Shown piece after piece: positions 37,219 through 44,996 of a stretch of 64,000 bases of DNA. Position 1 is the first letter of the stretch. Every line of letters starts with the position of its first letter. Below the pieces are notes generated by a model. The model ran no database searches, was not told the DNA's origin, and saw nothing but the letters and a program-made list of their open reading frames with translations. This DNA comes from Rhizobiales bacterium UBA1912 (GTDB taxonomy: Bacteria > Pseudomonadota > Alphaproteobacteria > Rhizobiales > Devosiaceae): the NCBI GenBank assembly GCA_002337455.1, contig DDGC01000007.1, positions 1 to 64,000 on the forward strand, in the 5' to 3' direction. A program made the translations under genes and the position numbers.

Positions 37219-37914
37219 ATGCCCGCTCCCCTTGCAAGTTTCCGATCCGGCGCACGTGCGTCAACGCCCATAGCCATCGGTTATGTGCCGGTTGGCATTG
37301 CGTTCGGCATTGCCGCAATCAAGGCAGGCTTTTCGGCGCTCGAGGCCATCATGCTCTCGGCAGTGGTCTATGCGGGGGCAAGCCAGTTTCTGGTTCTGGC
37401 GCTGGTGGGCGCAGGGGCACCGATCCTTGTCACCGCGCTTTCGATCATCGCGACCAATCTGCGACATGTCTTTTACGGACCGGCGATCCTGGAGGCGGCC
37501 CGGGAACGCGCAACGCGGCGCCATGCGTGGGCGTGGAGCTTCTTTTTGTCCGATGGGGCATTCGGTTCGGCCATCATTGCGCTCAATAGATCCAAGGACC
37601 ATTTTTCGCCGCGCTTCATGTTCGGCATTTCAGCCGGTCCATACCTGTCCTGGGTGATCGGCACGGCGATCGGCGCCCTGCTGGGAACCTCGCTAGCCCA
37701 ATGGCCTGCGGTCGATGCCGCCATGGGCTTTCTCATGCCGGCGCTTTTCCTTGCCATGGTGCTTTCGCTTTTGACCAGGGCACATATTCCGGTGGTCATC
37801 GTCACTGCGTGCGTGAGCCTGCCGTTGATCCTGCTCGTTTCGCCCACCGTGGGGATATTGGGCGGAATGGTCGTCGGCGCGCTATCGGGCCTGTTTCTCT
37901 CGAGGCGGTCATGA
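37219..37914 (+). CDS. azlC: AzlC-family branched-chain amino acid exporter subunit
   Basis: The 231-residue membrane protein has AzlC hallmarks: GYVPVGIAFGIAAIKAGFSA, MLSAVVYAGASQFLVLAL, IIATNLRHVFYGPAI and WSFFLSDGAFGSAI. It works with AzlD as an exporter. The stop overlaps azlD as ATGA. It is placed inside the urease cluster between ureC and ureE, where it has no known role in urea use. Confidence 0.93.
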   Translation: MPAPLASFRSGARASTPIAIGYVPVGIAFGIAAIKAGFSALEAIMLSAVVYAGASQFLVLALVGAGAPILVTALSIIATNLRHVFYGPAILEAARERATRRHAWAWSFFLSDGAFGSAIIALNRSKDHFSPRFMFGISAGPYLSWVIGTAIGALLGTSLAQWPAVDAAMGFLMPALFLAMVLSLLTRAHIPVVIVTACVSLPLILLVSPTVGILGGMVVGALSGLFLSRRS

Positions 37915-38231
37915 ATACCGAATTTTTGATTATCACGCTGCTTGTCGGGCTGGGCACATGGATGCTGCGCTTCCTGCCGACGCGGTTCATGCGGGGCACG
38001 GGCGACCCCGACGCACCGTTGAGCCGGTTCTTGTCCGCCACCGGTCCGGCGGCCATCGCTGCGCTCTATGTCGGAGCGATCCTGCCGATGGTGTCACCCG
38101 ATTTGCAAGCCATCGCCCCGCTCGTTCTTGGGTCGGCTGCTGTGGTCGCGATCTATTTCTGGCGCCGCGACGTTTCGCTGGCGACACTGGGCGGGGCCAT
38201 TGTCTACGGCATCGTCTTCGCCATGGTGTGA
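37911..38231 (+). CDS. azlD: AzlD-family small membrane subunit
   Basis: The 106-residue protein has three to four hydrophobic segments (FLIITLLVGLGTWMLRFLP, FLSATGPAAIAALYVGAIL, APLVLGSAAVVAIYFW). It is the small partner of AzlC and begins with a start overlapping the azlC stop. Confidence 0.92.
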   Translation: MNTEFLIITLLVGLGTWMLRFLPTRFMRGTGDPDAPLSRFLSATGPAAIAALYVGAILPMVSPDLQAIAPLVLGSAAVVAIYFWRRDVSLATLGGAIVYGIVFAMV

Positions 38232-38301
38232 CCGGGCCGGTCATGGTGCTGCCAAGTATCGGATGCTAGGTTTCGTCGATAAATCTCACAGGAGGCCGAT
38301 A

Positions 38302-38679
38302 ATGAAGTCCTTTGCACTTGCCGCTTGCCTGGCTCTCGCCACACTTCCCGCCGGCGCCGTTGAGACCTCGATGCAATTCGTGCTGGAATTTGAGGGCAAT
38401 GCGCAGCGCGACGTGCTGACCTATCAGTGTGACGGCATCGAAGAGCCGATGACCGTGCACTATATCAACGCGCACCCGACCTTTCTCGCCATCGTGCCGG
38501 TCGAGGGTGAGGACCTGATTTTCGTCAACGTCATCTCTGCCTCCGGCGCCCGATATGTTTCTGGGCAGTATGAATGGTGGTCGCGCGGCAATGAGGCGAT
38601 GTTCACCAACATCATGGATGGGACCGAGGAAGCCGAAGCGGAACCTGTGACCTGCCACGCGGCCCAGGACATCCCCTGA
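38302..38679 (+). CDS. Exported MliC-like (lysozyme-inhibitor fold) protein
   Basis: The 125-residue protein follows GGAGG and starts with a signal peptide (MKSFALAACLALATLPAGA). The mature part, LTYQCDGIEEPMTVHYIN, VNVISASGARYVSGQYEWW and RGNEAMFTN, resembles the MliC fold, which inhibits c-type lysozyme. No lipobox cysteine is present at a clear cleavage site, so it may be soluble periplasmic. Its presence in the urease operon is unexplained. Confidence 0.7.
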   Translation: MKSFALAACLALATLPAGAVETSMQFVLEFEGNAQRDVLTYQCDGIEEPMTVHYINAHPTFLAIVPVEGEDLIFVNVISASGARYVSGQYEWWSRGNEAMFTNIMDGTEEAEAEPVTCHAAQDIP

Positions 38680-38739
38680 TCGCTGGCGTGCTTCTTGCAT
38701 TGGACGTCAGCACCGGAACGGGCAGACAAAGAGGATGGA

Positions 38740-39216
38740 ATGCGCGCAACAGGGGTTGAATTGAAAGGCAAATGGCAAGGCGTTCGTGCCGGGCGGGTCG
38801 AGTTGGCCCACGATCAGCGCGCCCTGCGCCGCAAGCTTGTAACGCTCGATAACGGGCTGGATGTTATGGTCGATCTGCCCCAGACTGTGGCGCTGGTTAC
38901 GGGGGATGCCCTGAAGCTCGAGGATGGACGGTTCGCCGAGATCGTGGCGGCGAAAGAGCCGCTCTATGCGATCACCGGCAACAGCACGAGCCACCTTGCG
39001 CAATTGTGCTGGCATATCGGCAACCGCCACCTGCCCTGCCAGATCGAGTCAAGATCGGGCGTGCCGCAACGGCTGCTGATCGGACGGGACCACGTCATCA
39101 AGGACATGCTGGAAGGGCTGGGGGCCAATGTCGCTGAGATCAGCGCCCCGTTCTCGCCGCTGCGTGGGGCCTATTCGGGCCAGGAGCACGGGCACGCGCA
39201 CCATCATCATGGATGA
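38740..39216 (+). CDS. ureE: Urease accessory protein UreE (nickel metallochaperone)
   Basis: The 158-residue protein has UreE features: RRKLVTLDNGLDVMVDLPQT, LAQLCWHIGNRHLPCQIE and RLLIGRDHVIKDMLEGLGA. A histidine-rich nickel-binding tail, GHAHHHH, ends the protein. It supplies nickel to the UreDFG complex. The last bases overlap the ureF start. Confidence 0.96.
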   Translation: MRATGVELKGKWQGVRAGRVELAHDQRALRRKLVTLDNGLDVMVDLPQTVALVTGDALKLEDGRFAEIVAAKEPLYAITGNSTSHLAQLCWHIGNRHLPCQIESRSGVPQRLLIGRDHVIKDMLEGLGANVAEISAPFSPLRGAYSGQEHGHAHHHHG

Positions 39217-39889
39217 GCAAACGGCGCTGATCCGGCTTTTCTCCTGGCTCTCGCCGGCATTTCCCATAGGTGGGTTCGCCTATAGCCAAGGTCTTGAGAC
39301 CGCCATCGCTGATGGGCGCATCCAGGACAAGGACCAGCTTGCCGAGTGGATAAGCGGGCAGCTTCATCGCGGCAGTCTGCGTACCGATGCCTATTTTCTC
39401 GCCATTGCTGCCCGCGCAGTGACCAATGGCGATTGGGTGACGCTGGGTGAGGCCAATGAGTTGTGTCTCGCCCTGCAGATATCGGCCGAGCGCGACAAGG
39501 AAACGCGCGAGCAGGCGGCCTCCTTTCTTCAGGCTGCGTCTGCCTGGCCAATGCCCATGCCCCAAGTGTTGACCGCTGCCTTTGACCGGCCGATGGCCCT
39601 GCCCATCGCTTTTGGCGCAACTGCCGGTTTGCATGGCGTCTCGCCCGCGGCGGCGGTCGCGGGGTTTGCAAACAGCGCCGTCGCTCAACAAATTTCGGTG
39701 GGCGTCCGGCTCATTCCATTAGGGCAAACGGCGGGCCTTGCGGTCCAGGCCGGGCTGGAAGCACAGATCGCGCGACTCGGTGCCGAGGCTCTGGCCGCCC
39801 AACTGGCCGACATATCGGGCTTGTCCTATGGCACCGATATTGCAAGCCTGAAACATGAAGACCTCACGGTAAGGATTTTTCGATCATGA
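39209..39889 (+). CDS. ureF: Urease accessory protein UreF
   Basis: The 226-residue protein shows SWLSPAFPIGGFAYSQGLE and later AFGATAGLHGVSPAAAVAGF with VGVRLIPLGQTAGL. These are typical of UreF, which bridges UreD and UreG on apo-urease. The ATG at 39209 overlaps ureE, and the ureF end overlaps ureG by four bases. Confidence 0.95.
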   Translation: MDEQTALIRLFSWLSPAFPIGGFAYSQGLETAIADGRIQDKDQLAEWISGQLHRGSLRTDAYFLAIAARAVTNGDWVTLGEANELCLALQISAERDKETREQAASFLQAASAWPMPMPQVLTAAFDRPMALPIAFGATAGLHGVSPAAAVAGFANSAVAQQISVGVRLIPLGQTAGLAVQAGLEAQIARLGAEALAAQLADISGLSYGTDIASLKHEDLTVRIFRS

Positions 39890-40518
39890 GTTCAGCGAAC
39901 GGCCCGCTCCGCGTCGGGATCGGCGGACCTGTGGGATCGGGCAAGACCACACTCACCGAGAAGCTCTGCAAGGCGCTGCGCGATGAGTATTCGGTGGGGG
40001 TTGTCACCAACGACATCTACACCAAGGAAGACGCCATGATGCTGGCGCGCCTGCAGGCGCTGCCCGAGGAGCGGATATTGGGGATCGAAACCGGCGGGTG
40101 TCCGCACACCGCCATTCGCGAGGATGCCTCGATCAATTTGCGGGCCATTGCCGAGCTTAACGCCCGCATTCCCGATCTCGATATCGTCTTTATCGAATCG
40201 GGCGGTGACAATCTGGCGGCGACATTTTCGCCAGACCTTGCCGACATCACGCTCTACGTCATTTCGGTCTGCCAGGGAGAAGAAATCCCCCGCAAGGGCG
40301 GACCGGGCATCACACGCTCGGACATGCTGGTGATCAACAAGGCAGACCTCGCCCCTTATGTCGAGGTCGACCTGGGCGTCATGGAGGCCGACGCCAACAG
40401 GATGCGCGCGGGCCAGCCCCATGTCTTTACCGACCTCAAGCGGGGTAAGGGCGTTGCGGAAATCGTTGCGTTTCTTGAACGTCACGGCGGGCTGGTGCGC
40501 ACGCAGATGGCGCTTTGA
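39886..40518 (+). CDS. ureG: Urease accessory GTPase UreG
   Basis: The 210-residue protein is a GTPase of the SIMIBI class. It has P-loop GIGGPVGSGKTTLTEKLC, the nickel-binding CPH in GIETGGCPHTAIREDAS, FIESGGDNLAATFSP and LVINKADLAPYV. It powers nickel insertion into urease. Its 3' end overlaps an antisense DUF1127 gene by 83 bases. Confidence 0.98.
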   Translation: MSSANGPLRVGIGGPVGSGKTTLTEKLCKALRDEYSVGVVTNDIYTKEDAMMLARLQALPEERILGIETGGCPHTAIREDASINLRAIAELNARIPDLDIVFIESGGDNLAATFSPDLADITLYVISVCQGEEIPRKGGPGITRSDMLVINKADLAPYVEVDLGVMEADANRMRAGQPHVFTDLKRGKGVAEIVAFLERHGGLVRTQMAL

Positions 40519-40744
40519 GCGGGACGGAAGGCTGGACACCGGCTTTGAAGTCTTCGTCTTCCTCGCGCAGCACGAACAGGTTGATGGGCCCCTTCTCGTG
40601 CATCACCTTGCGGCTGATACGCCGCAGGTCGGCGTCCTCCAGCCCGAGATCGCGGCGCAAGTGGGGATCGAGCTGTTTGAGCGCTGAATAAGTCTGATGG
40701 AAGACGATCCAGTCCCGCAGCTTTATGAAAACAGATTTGAACAT
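40436..40744 (-). CDS. DUF1127-domain small protein
   Basis: The 102-residue frame starts at the ATG at 40744 with AAAGG upstream. Its first half, SVFIKLRDWIVFHQTYSALK and LDPHLRRDLGLEDADLRRIS, is a DUF1127 motif (Leu-Arg-Asp-Leu-Gly type). Such proteins in alphaproteobacteria are linked to RNA binding and phosphate or carbon stress. The C-terminal 27 or so codons lie antisense to ureG. Confidence 0.75.
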   Translation of the reverse strand: MFKSVFIKLRDWIVFHQTYSALKQLDPHLRRDLGLEDADLRRISRKVMHEKGPINLFVLREEDEDFKAGVQPSVPLKAPSACAPARRDVQETQRFPQRPYPA

Positions 40745-40943
40745 GGCGCAGCCTTTCAGGCGCGCTGAACGCGCCTTGTCCTACGTTGAAATATGGATGA
40801 CGGGCGGCGAAGAGTGCTCGCCGATGGGTGCACTATGCGCCCAAGCGCTTGGTTGCCGCTACAGACGTGTTCGCAAACGGCTTTTCATTTGTGAAACACT
40901 GCGAAGGCTGGCCACCGCCGCCCAGAAAGAATAAAATGAGAAC

Positions 40944-41435
40944 ATGAGCCAGACCGAAACCAGCATCGAACCCCAGCTTGTCGATGGCCGTCAGTCACCC
41001 ACGGCGCTTCGCGTGCAGCGGGGCGTAATGCGATTCCTGCGCTCGGTGCATGACATGACGTGTTTTGCCGAAGTGCCGCTTTCCAATGGGCGCCGCGCCG
41101 ACGTGATCGCGCTGGGCGGCAAGGGCGAAATCTGGATCGTGGAAATCAAATCGAGCCTTATGGATTATAAGGTCGATGCCAAATGGCCCAATTACAAGGA
41201 TTTCTGCGACAGGTTCTTTTTCTGCAAGCCGCCCGAGCTCGATGCTGAGATTTTTCCGGCAGAAGAAGGGCTTATGGTGGCCGATGGCCATTGGGGCGAT
41301 ATCCTGCGCCACGCGCAGCACGATCCTCTGCCCGGCGCGCGGCGCAAGGCGATGCTCCTAAAGCTCGCGCGCCTCGGGGCCGACAGGGTCCATGCGCTGA
41401 TGGACCCCGAGACCCGAAAGGAAGGTTTATTCTGA
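40944..41435 (+). CDS. mmcB: MmcB-family DNA repair-associated protein
   Basis: The 163-residue protein has VQRGVMRFLRSVHDMTCFAE, GRRADVIALGGKGEIWIVEI, KSSLMDYKVDAKWPNYKDFC and DRFFFCKPPEL. These mark the MmcB family, a nuclease-fold protein connected with mitomycin and DNA-damage tolerance in Caulobacter. The stop overlaps the convergent YbaY/META gene by nine bases. Confidence 0.9.
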   Translation: MSQTETSIEPQLVDGRQSPTALRVQRGVMRFLRSVHDMTCFAEVPLSNGRRADVIALGGKGEIWIVEIKSSLMDYKVDAKWPNYKDFCDRFFFCKPPELDAEIFPAEEGLMVADGHWGDILRHAQHDPLPGARRKAMLLKLARLGADRVHALMDPETRKEGLF

Positions 41436-42230
41436 GGCTCGCGCCTCAAGCGTTGCGACGGCGCTTCCTTCATCATCGACAAGAACAAGCGTCTCACCGT
41501 CGATGCTGTAGCCTGACGCCATGTCCAGCGCGTCAAAGAAGGCGTGCTCCTGGTTCATCTTGGCCTCTTCGCACGCCATCATTGTTGAAAAGACGTTCGA
41601 GACCGACAGGCTGCCATCATCTTCGACGGTAATGGAGCCGCCATAGGAATTGCAGCCACCCGCGCCACCCAAAGCGGCGTCGGTTTCGCCGAAAATGAGC
41701 GTCGTTTCGACACCATCGGCCGCCGGCGCATCACCGAGCATAGTCAGCAACCAGGCGGTACCGGCCAGATCGGCGGGCAAGGCCGCTCCGGTCGTCTCGC
41801 CATTCTCCGGTAGAGGAGTAGGCTCAGCGCTGCGCGCGTTGACCAGGGGTACCGACACCAGTTCGGTCTGTGTCAGCGGATCAACGGAGATGCGCGTATC
41901 GTTGATGAACCAGAGTTCGCCGTCGACTTCGATCCGCGCCGCGATTGCGTAGGAATGGCCCTCGACGATGGCGCCAGAGTCAAAATCGATGACGAAGCCG
42001 ATCGGGACCTGACCGGCAGGATCGATGATGTCCTCCCCGATCGTTATCGAAGGTGCATCGGCCAGCGAAACGTCGATGAGCGACACTGTCGCCACCGCAT
42101 TTTCGGGCAGCGCGATGCGTTCACGATAGGCGATATCGCCGGTGATGGTCAGCGTATCGGCAAAGGCGGAGCCAGCCATAAGGGCGGCCGCAAGGGCTGC
42201 AAGGCCGACGGGCTTTACGATCGATTTCAT
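41427..42230 (-). CDS. Exported YbaY-like plus META-domain protein
   Basis: The 267-residue protein has a signal peptide (KSIVKPVGLAALAAALMAGS) and two domains. The first, LTITGDIAYRERIALPENAV with ATVSLIDVSLADAP, is YbaY-like. The second, LAGTAWLLTMLGDAPAADGV, GGAGGCNSYGGSITVEDDG and FSTMMACEEAKMNQEHAFFD, is a META/HslJ domain. Both are common in envelope proteins of unknown function tied to stress or heat. A GGAG site precedes the ATG. Confidence 0.85.
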   Translation of the reverse strand: MKSIVKPVGLAALAAALMAGSAFADTLTITGDIAYRERIALPENAVATVSLIDVSLADAPSITIGEDIIDPAGQVPIGFVIDFDSGAIVEGHSYAIAARIEVDGELWFINDTRISVDPLTQTELVSVPLVNARSAEPTPLPENGETTGAALPADLAGTAWLLTMLGDAPAADGVETTLIFGETDAALGGAGGCNSYGGSITVEDDGSLSVSNVFSTMMACEEAKMNQEHAFFDALDMASGYSIDGETLVLVDDEGSAVATLEARASE

Positions 42231-42586
42231 GGCTCAAATCTCCTTTTTTCTTTCAAGCAATGATTGGCCGGTCTTGTCGTTCCCGGGGGCTGAACAGAGG
42301 CTGAACGCGGGCCGCATTAAACCTCATAATAACATGGTGAAGCATTGCCGTGCGCTTGTTGCCGCACGACGTCGCGGCCCCACGCTCGGCCCGACCATTG
42401 AAACTGGGCACGGAGCCGAGTTTATCTCCGTCTGGCGCTGCCGGCGGGTCGAGAGCCCGGCGGCCTCGTTTGAGGAAAACGCGAACCGGATTGCGAATTG
42501 CCGCGGCTCGATGAGGAAAATCATTTGAGTTTGATGCTTCTCCTCTGGCACAAGAAGAAAAAATCGTGCTCGGGAGGACAGATGCC
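42231..42586. other. Intergenic region without a convincing gene
   Basis: This divergent gap holds the ribosome-binding site of the YbaY/META gene and, at 42572-42578, GGGAGGA for ribokinase. Short frames in it have no family-like features. No clear promoter motif was recognised. Confidence 0.4.
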
Positions 42587-43507
42587 GTGATCGTTGTGTT
42601 CGGCTCCATCAATATCGATCTGATCGGTCACGCGCCCACATTGATGCGGCCCGGCGAAACGGTTCTGGGCACCAGCCTCGAATTTTCACCCGGCGGCAAG
42701 GGCGGCAATCAGGCGCTTGCTGCCAGCCGGGCTGGCGCAGACGTCAAGATGGTGGGGTGCGTTGGCGGCGATGATTTCGCAACGCGCGCGCTTGCGCTTT
42801 TGAGCGAAGCCGAGATCGACCTGTCCGGCGTGCGGCGCATGGACCGGCACACGGGAACGGCCCTCATCATCGTCGATGATGCCGGGGAAAACATGATTAC
42901 CGTATTGCCCGGCGCCAATTCGCGGCTGACGGCCGCGGCGCTCGAACAGGCCGGAATCGCGGAAGGAGACTATCTCCTGCTGCAGCTCGAAACGCCGATC
43001 GAGGGGGTGCTTGCCGCCGCCGCGCTGGCGCAAGAAAATGGCGCCACGGTTGTACTCAACCTGGCGCCGTTCATGGATTTCGATCTGGCGCTGCTGAAAA
43101 ATGTCGATGTCCTCGTGGTCAATGAAACCGAATTGGCGGGCGTGCTAGAGATGCTGGATGCCCCCAAGCTCGACGAGGCCGACGCCGTTTCCTGGCTGTC
43201 GGACAAATTCGGCAATACCGTTGTGGCCACGCTCGGTTCGCGCGGTGCCATCTCTGTTGCTGCAGGATCGATGACCACCGTTCCGTCGCTCAAGATCAAA
43301 CCTGTCGATACGGTGGGTGCAGGCGACACATTCGTTGGGTATTTGTCCGCCGGGCTGGCAGAGGGGATGACCCTCTCGTCCGCGATGGAAAGAGCCTCGG
43401 TCGCCGCCGGATTGGCATGTCTGACGCCCGGCGCTCAGCCATCCATTCCCGAGCGCGCGGCAGTCGAAGACCGTCTCGCATTGGGCGTTGCATCCGAGGC
43501 GCAATGA
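42587..43507 (+). CDS. rbsK: Ribokinase / PfkB-family sugar kinase
   Basis: The 306-residue protein starts at GTG 42587 after GGGAGGA. It has the PfkB N-terminal signature SPGGKGGNQALAASRAGADV, the KIKPVDTVGAGDTFVGYLSA catalytic motif (Asp in GAGDT), and NLAPFMDFDLALLKNVDVLV. It probably phosphorylates ribose or a related sugar. It overlaps the next gene by four bases. No rbs transporter is adjacent, so substrate is inferred only from similarity. Confidence 0.88.
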   Translation: MIVVFGSINIDLIGHAPTLMRPGETVLGTSLEFSPGGKGGNQALAASRAGADVKMVGCVGGDDFATRALALLSEAEIDLSGVRRMDRHTGTALIIVDDAGENMITVLPGANSRLTAAALEQAGIAEGDYLLLQLETPIEGVLAAAALAQENGATVVLNLAPFMDFDLALLKNVDVLVVNETELAGVLEMLDAPKLDEADAVSWLSDKFGNTVVATLGSRGAISVAAGSMTTVPSLKIKPVDTVGAGDTFVGYLSAGLAEGMTLSSAMERASVAAGLACLTPGAQPSIPERAAVEDRLALGVASEAQ

Positions 43508-44718
43508 GCCGTATCGAAACCCTCACCATCGAGCGCCTCGGCCACCGCGGGGAGGGAATTGCAACGCTCGATGGCAAGCCGGTTTTTGTCGCGCTGACGC
43601 TCGAAGGCGAAACCGTAGCCGCCGAAATCGATGGCAATCGCGGGCGCCTTGTCGATGTCATCAGCGCCAGCCCCATGCGCCGGGGACCCTTTTGCCCTCA
43701 CTATGGTGCGTGCGGAGGCTGCCAGTTGCAGCATCTCGAAGCGGATGCCTACCACCAGTTCAAGCGCAGCCTCGTCGTTGACGCCCTGTCGCGCGCCGAG
43801 GTCCAAACCAGTGTCGCAGACCCTATCTCCGCTCACGGCGCGGGCCGCCGCCGGGCCACGTTGCATGCAACGAAATCTGCGGCCGGGTTCATGGCGCTGC
43901 GCAGCCATGCGATCCACGACCTGGATACCTGCCCCATCCTTGTACCCGCCCTGGCCCGGGCGCCGGAAATTGCACGCGCTATCGCTGCCGCGACCGGCCC
44001 GTGTGACGTCGGCTTCACGGCGAGCGACATGGGCCTGGACGTTGCCATCCGGGCCAAGGCCGCCAAGCCCGGTGCAAGACTGACGGCCATCGCCCACCAG
44101 TTCGACCTGGCTCGGCTCTCTCTCAATGGCGAACCTTTGATCCTTCACCGTCAACCCGTGGTGGCGATGGGTCGGTCGAGCGTGCCACTGCCCATATCGA
44201 GCTTTTTGCAAGCGACCGCAGATGCCGAAGAGGTTCTGGCGTCTCTGGTTATCGATGCGGTCAAAGGTGCCAGGCAGGTCGCAGATCTTTTTTGCGGCAT
44301 CGGCCCGTTTGCCTTGCGACTGGCTGCAAGCGTCCCCGTGTTCGCTGCCGATTCCGATGCCCCTGCGATCGGCGCGCTAAACGCTGCGAAACGCAAGACC
44401 AAGGGTCTCAAACCCATAACCGCAGAGCGCCGCGACCTGTTTCGCGAGCCACTCGGCGTATTCGAACTCAACCGATTCGACGCCGTCGTACTCGATCCAC
44501 CGCGCGCCGGGGCCAAGGCGCAGGTCGAGGAACTGGCGAAATCGAAGGTTCCGACGGTCGCCTATGTGAGTTGCGACCCCCAGAGCTTTTCCCGGGATGC
44601 GGCCATCCTGATCGCCGGCGGATATCGCATCGGCGCGGCCACGCCGGTCGACCAGTTCGCATACTCGTCCCACGTCGAGGTCGCCGCTGTTTTCTACAGG
44701 GACAAGCCAAGCCGCTGA
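43504..44718 (+). CDS. RumA/RlmD-family SAM-dependent RNA methyltransferase
   Basis: The 404-residue protein begins with a TRAM-like domain (ETLTIERLGHRGEGIATLDG). An iron-sulfur cysteine set follows, CPHYGACGGCQLQH and a later DTCPIL. The SAM domain has VADLFCGIGPFALRLAA and VVLDPPRAGAKAQVEELAK. The catalytic cysteine region is VAYVSCDPQSFSRDA. It probably makes 5-methyluridine in rRNA or tRNA; the exact position is not decided. The start is translationally coupled to ribokinase. Confidence 0.9.
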   Translation: MSRIETLTIERLGHRGEGIATLDGKPVFVALTLEGETVAAEIDGNRGRLVDVISASPMRRGPFCPHYGACGGCQLQHLEADAYHQFKRSLVVDALSRAEVQTSVADPISAHGAGRRRATLHATKSAAGFMALRSHAIHDLDTCPILVPALARAPEIARAIAAATGPCDVGFTASDMGLDVAIRAKAAKPGARLTAIAHQFDLARLSLNGEPLILHRQPVVAMGRSSVPLPISSFLQATADAEEVLASLVIDAVKGARQVADLFCGIGPFALRLAASVPVFAADSDAPAIGALNAAKRKTKGLKPITAERRDLFREPLGVFELNRFDAVVLDPPRAGAKAQVEELAKSKVPTVAYVSCDPQSFSRDAAILIAGGYRIGAATPVDQFAYSSHVEVAAVFYRDKPSR

Positions 44719-44724
44719 ATCGGG

Positions 44725-44740
44725 TTGTCAATTATGACAA
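44725..44740. repeat. Palindrome downstream of the rRNA methyltransferase
   Basis: TTGTCA-ATTA-TGACAA begins six bases after the stop and is followed by TAGTGTCACAA. It could be a weak terminator or an operator. TGTCA recurs here, as in the Pho-box-like element downstream. Confidence 0.35.
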
Positions 44741-44876
44741 TAGTGTCACAATAGTGCCGCCGCTCACGCAAAAATGCGGGGTGGCCGGCCACATGACCGT
44801 GGCGTGAGGAGGAGGCCAGAAACGGCATCGCGAACTTGCCCGATGAGCTCGATGCCACGTGCATCGGGGTTTTCCA

Positions 44877-44905
44877 CTGTCATGCAAACATCACGATACC
44901 GTCAC
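44877..44905 (+). promoter_or_regulatory. Pho-box-like triple repeat upstream of ugpB
   Basis: CTGTCAT, ACATCAC and CCGTCAC lie at 44877, 44888 and 44899, exactly 11 bases apart, the spacing of PhoB half-sites. They precede the ugp operon, which in many bacteria is induced by phosphate starvation. The middle half-site is degenerate, so confidence is moderate. Confidence 0.6.
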
Positions 44906-44996
44906 CTGCGCTTTGCACGCCCGGTCTAGGCATCTCGCCCATGGTTTTGCGCCATCGGCCGAATGCGGTCGCAATGACATTGATCGGGAGAACATC

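Noticed and set aside
42240..42586. Short frames in the gap between the YbaY/META gene and ribokinase
   Set aside because: They lack ribosome-binding sites and family-like sequence.
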